Below are positions 32,223-33,340 of a stretch of DNA of 33,340 bases, one piece after another. How positions within the stretch are numbered: position 1 is the first letter of the stretch; the number at the start of each line of letters is the position of its first letter. A program made the translations under genes and the position numbers. This DNA is from Flavobacteriales bacterium (GTDB lineage Bacteria > Bacteroidota > Bacteroidia > Flavobacteriales_D > Crocinitomicaceae). The notes below the pieces were generated by a model. It saw only the letters and a list, made by a program, of their open reading frames with translations. It searched no databases and had not been told where the DNA came from. Where the stretch lies: NCBI GenBank assembly GCA_947463385.1, contig CANHSL010000019.1, positions 1 through 33,340 of the forward strand, read 5' to 3'.

Positions 32223-33340
32223 TGTATTGTATTTATAAGGTAAGACACGATAAGCATAATAAGACCGATAACCATCCAAAATAGGTAACTTGATACTAGC
32301 CCGTTTTGTAGTTTTCGAACTTGATTTCCAGTTTTTTCAGTGAGCGCAGCCAATCCGAAAATTCCAGCATTTAGCACCTTGATTTCGATTACTTGTTTTA
32401 GTTGTTCGCCTAACCATTCGGCCGGTTTAGTGATCAGCGCATGATAAAGCTCATCCCAATATAATTTCTTAGAAGAAAGTAATTCCCATCCCTTAAGATC
32501 CGAATCAGCTTTTGCTAGGGAACCTTGTTTTGCATACGTGACATATGCCCAAATCAATACCGCAATACTCACAGCAGAAGCAACACCCATCAAAAGCAAG
32601 GTGGTATTCACCGCCGCTTCGGGATGTTCTATTAATCCAAGTCCAGGTGCTCCGGCTAAATAATGGTTTAACCAATGTGCCCCTTCATGTAAAAACAATC
32701 CAGGTAAATTAAGTAAGCCACCGAATACGGATAAAACGGCCAAAACCATTAAAGGCAACGTCATGGAAATCGGACTTTCATGGGCGTGATCTTTTTGATG
32801 GGCAGTACCTCTAAACTCCCCATGAAAGGTTAAGAAATATAACCTAAACATGTATACAGCGGTCAATACTACAGAAAACATAATAACGCCATAAAGCATA
32901 GGGTTTTCAGCGAATAAATGTCCAATAATTTCATCTTTTGAATAGAACCCTGATAAGAGTGGAAATCCAGAGATAGCCAAGGTTCCAATTAAGAACGTTA
33001 GGTGGGTAATAGGCATAATCTTACGCAGTCCACCCATCAACCGAATATCTTGTTCATCAGACATTCCGTGGATTACACTTCCTGAACCTAAAAACAATAA
33101 GGCTTTAAAGAAGGCGTGTGTGGTTACGTGAAAAATAGCTACCGTATATGCTCCAAGTCCGAGCGCAACAACCATTAATCCCAATTGAGAAACGGTAGAG
33201 TAGGCGAGTACTTTTTTAATATCATTTTGACGAAGGGCCATAAATGCTGCAACTAACGATGTTGCAATACCGATGTACAACATCACGTCTTTTGAGTAAG
33301 GCGCCAACTCAAACAAGAAATTGGAACGAGTTACCATGTA
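32213..33340 (-). CDS. nuoL: NADH-quinone oxidoreductase subunit L, cut by the window edge
   Basis: The frame stays open to the last base, so the 5' part of the gene is outside the window; the ATG at 33337 is internal. The 375 visible residues are the C-terminal portion. They include FMALRQNDIKKVLAYSTVSQ, HVTTHAFFKALLFLGSGSVI and ISGFPLLSGFYSKDEI, all standard NuoL blocks, then the C-terminal region with the long lateral helix leading to the final membrane helix (YLFWMVIGLIMLIVSYLI). By comparison with the family, about 240-260 residues are missing. It is the distal proton-pumping subunit of complex I, followed by nuoM and nuoN in the usual order. Confidence 0.95.
   Translation of the reverse strand, partial: YMVTRSNFLFELAPYSKDVMLYIGIATSLVAAFMALRQNDIKKVLAYSTVSQLGLMVVALGLGAYTVAIFHVTTHAFFKALLFLGSGSVIHGMSDEQDIRLMGGLRKIMPITHLTFLIGTLAISGFPLLSGFYSKDEIIGHLFAENPMLYGVIMFSVVLTAVYMFRLYFLTFHGEFRGTAHQKDHAHESPISMTLPLMVLAVLSVFGGLLNLPGLFLHEGAHWLNHYLAGAPGLGLIEHPEAAVNTTLLLMGVASAVSIAVLIWAYVTYAKQGSLAKADSDLKGWELLSSKKLYWDELYHALITKPAEWLGEQLKQVIEIKVLNAGIFGLAALTEKTGNQVRKLQNGLVSSYLFWMVIGLIMLIVSYLINTIHWN

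Overview
The window reads as a chromosomal segment of a Bacteroidota bacterium, most likely a flavobacterium-like member (Crocinitomicaceae/Fluviicola-type is a guess). The reasons are AT-rich DNA, a type IX secretion (T9SS) type B C-terminal domain, a PorP/SprF protein, a DUF4249 lipoprotein, candidate TAnnTTTG -7 promoter boxes, and no obvious Shine-Dalgarno sequences. No tRNA, rRNA, CRISPR array, insertion sequence or phage gene was seen. The window cuts a gene at each end (a caspase-family gene on the left, nuoL on the right). No gene-free stretch exceeds about 200 bases.

Region 1 (1-19155) is a dense cluster of cysteine-protease genes. On the + strand come a beta-propeller/Ig-like/caspase (C14) protein, a CHASE2 membrane sensor that lacks an output domain, a small exported protein, an exported TPR-CHAT protease, and a papain-like C1 peptidase. 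Facing them on the - strand is a second, exported caspase-like protein, probably co-transcribed with a large WG-repeat protein. The WG gene sits back to back with another C1 peptidase gene, and this divergent WG/C1 pair is then repeated in tandem (11233-15239 and 15240-19155). Almost every product has a signal peptide or membrane anchor. I infer an envelope-located network in which CHASE2 and WG or beta-propeller proteins sense or scaffold and several clan CD and papain-like proteases act. I know of no described system with this content. This is the best candidate for something new, but its function is unproven.

Region 2 (19152-24136, - strand) holds ordinary genes: an outer-membrane beta-barrel protein, a histone-deacetylase-family hydrolase, a UVR-motif protein, a membrane fatty-acid desaturase and a DUF4249 lipoprotein. 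Factor-independent terminators lie at 21130-21155 and 24187-24210.

Region 3 (24230-29340, - strand) is a T9SS-associated operon: a large secreted surface protein with cadherin-like domains and eight calcium-binding-type repeats at an exact 123-bp period, then a PorP/SprF protein, then an OmpA/PD40 lipoprotein-like anchor protein. It has a candidate promoter at one end and a strong terminator at the other.

Region 4 (29431-33340, - strand) is the end of a respiratory complex I operon, in the order nuoL (partial), nuoM, nuoN.
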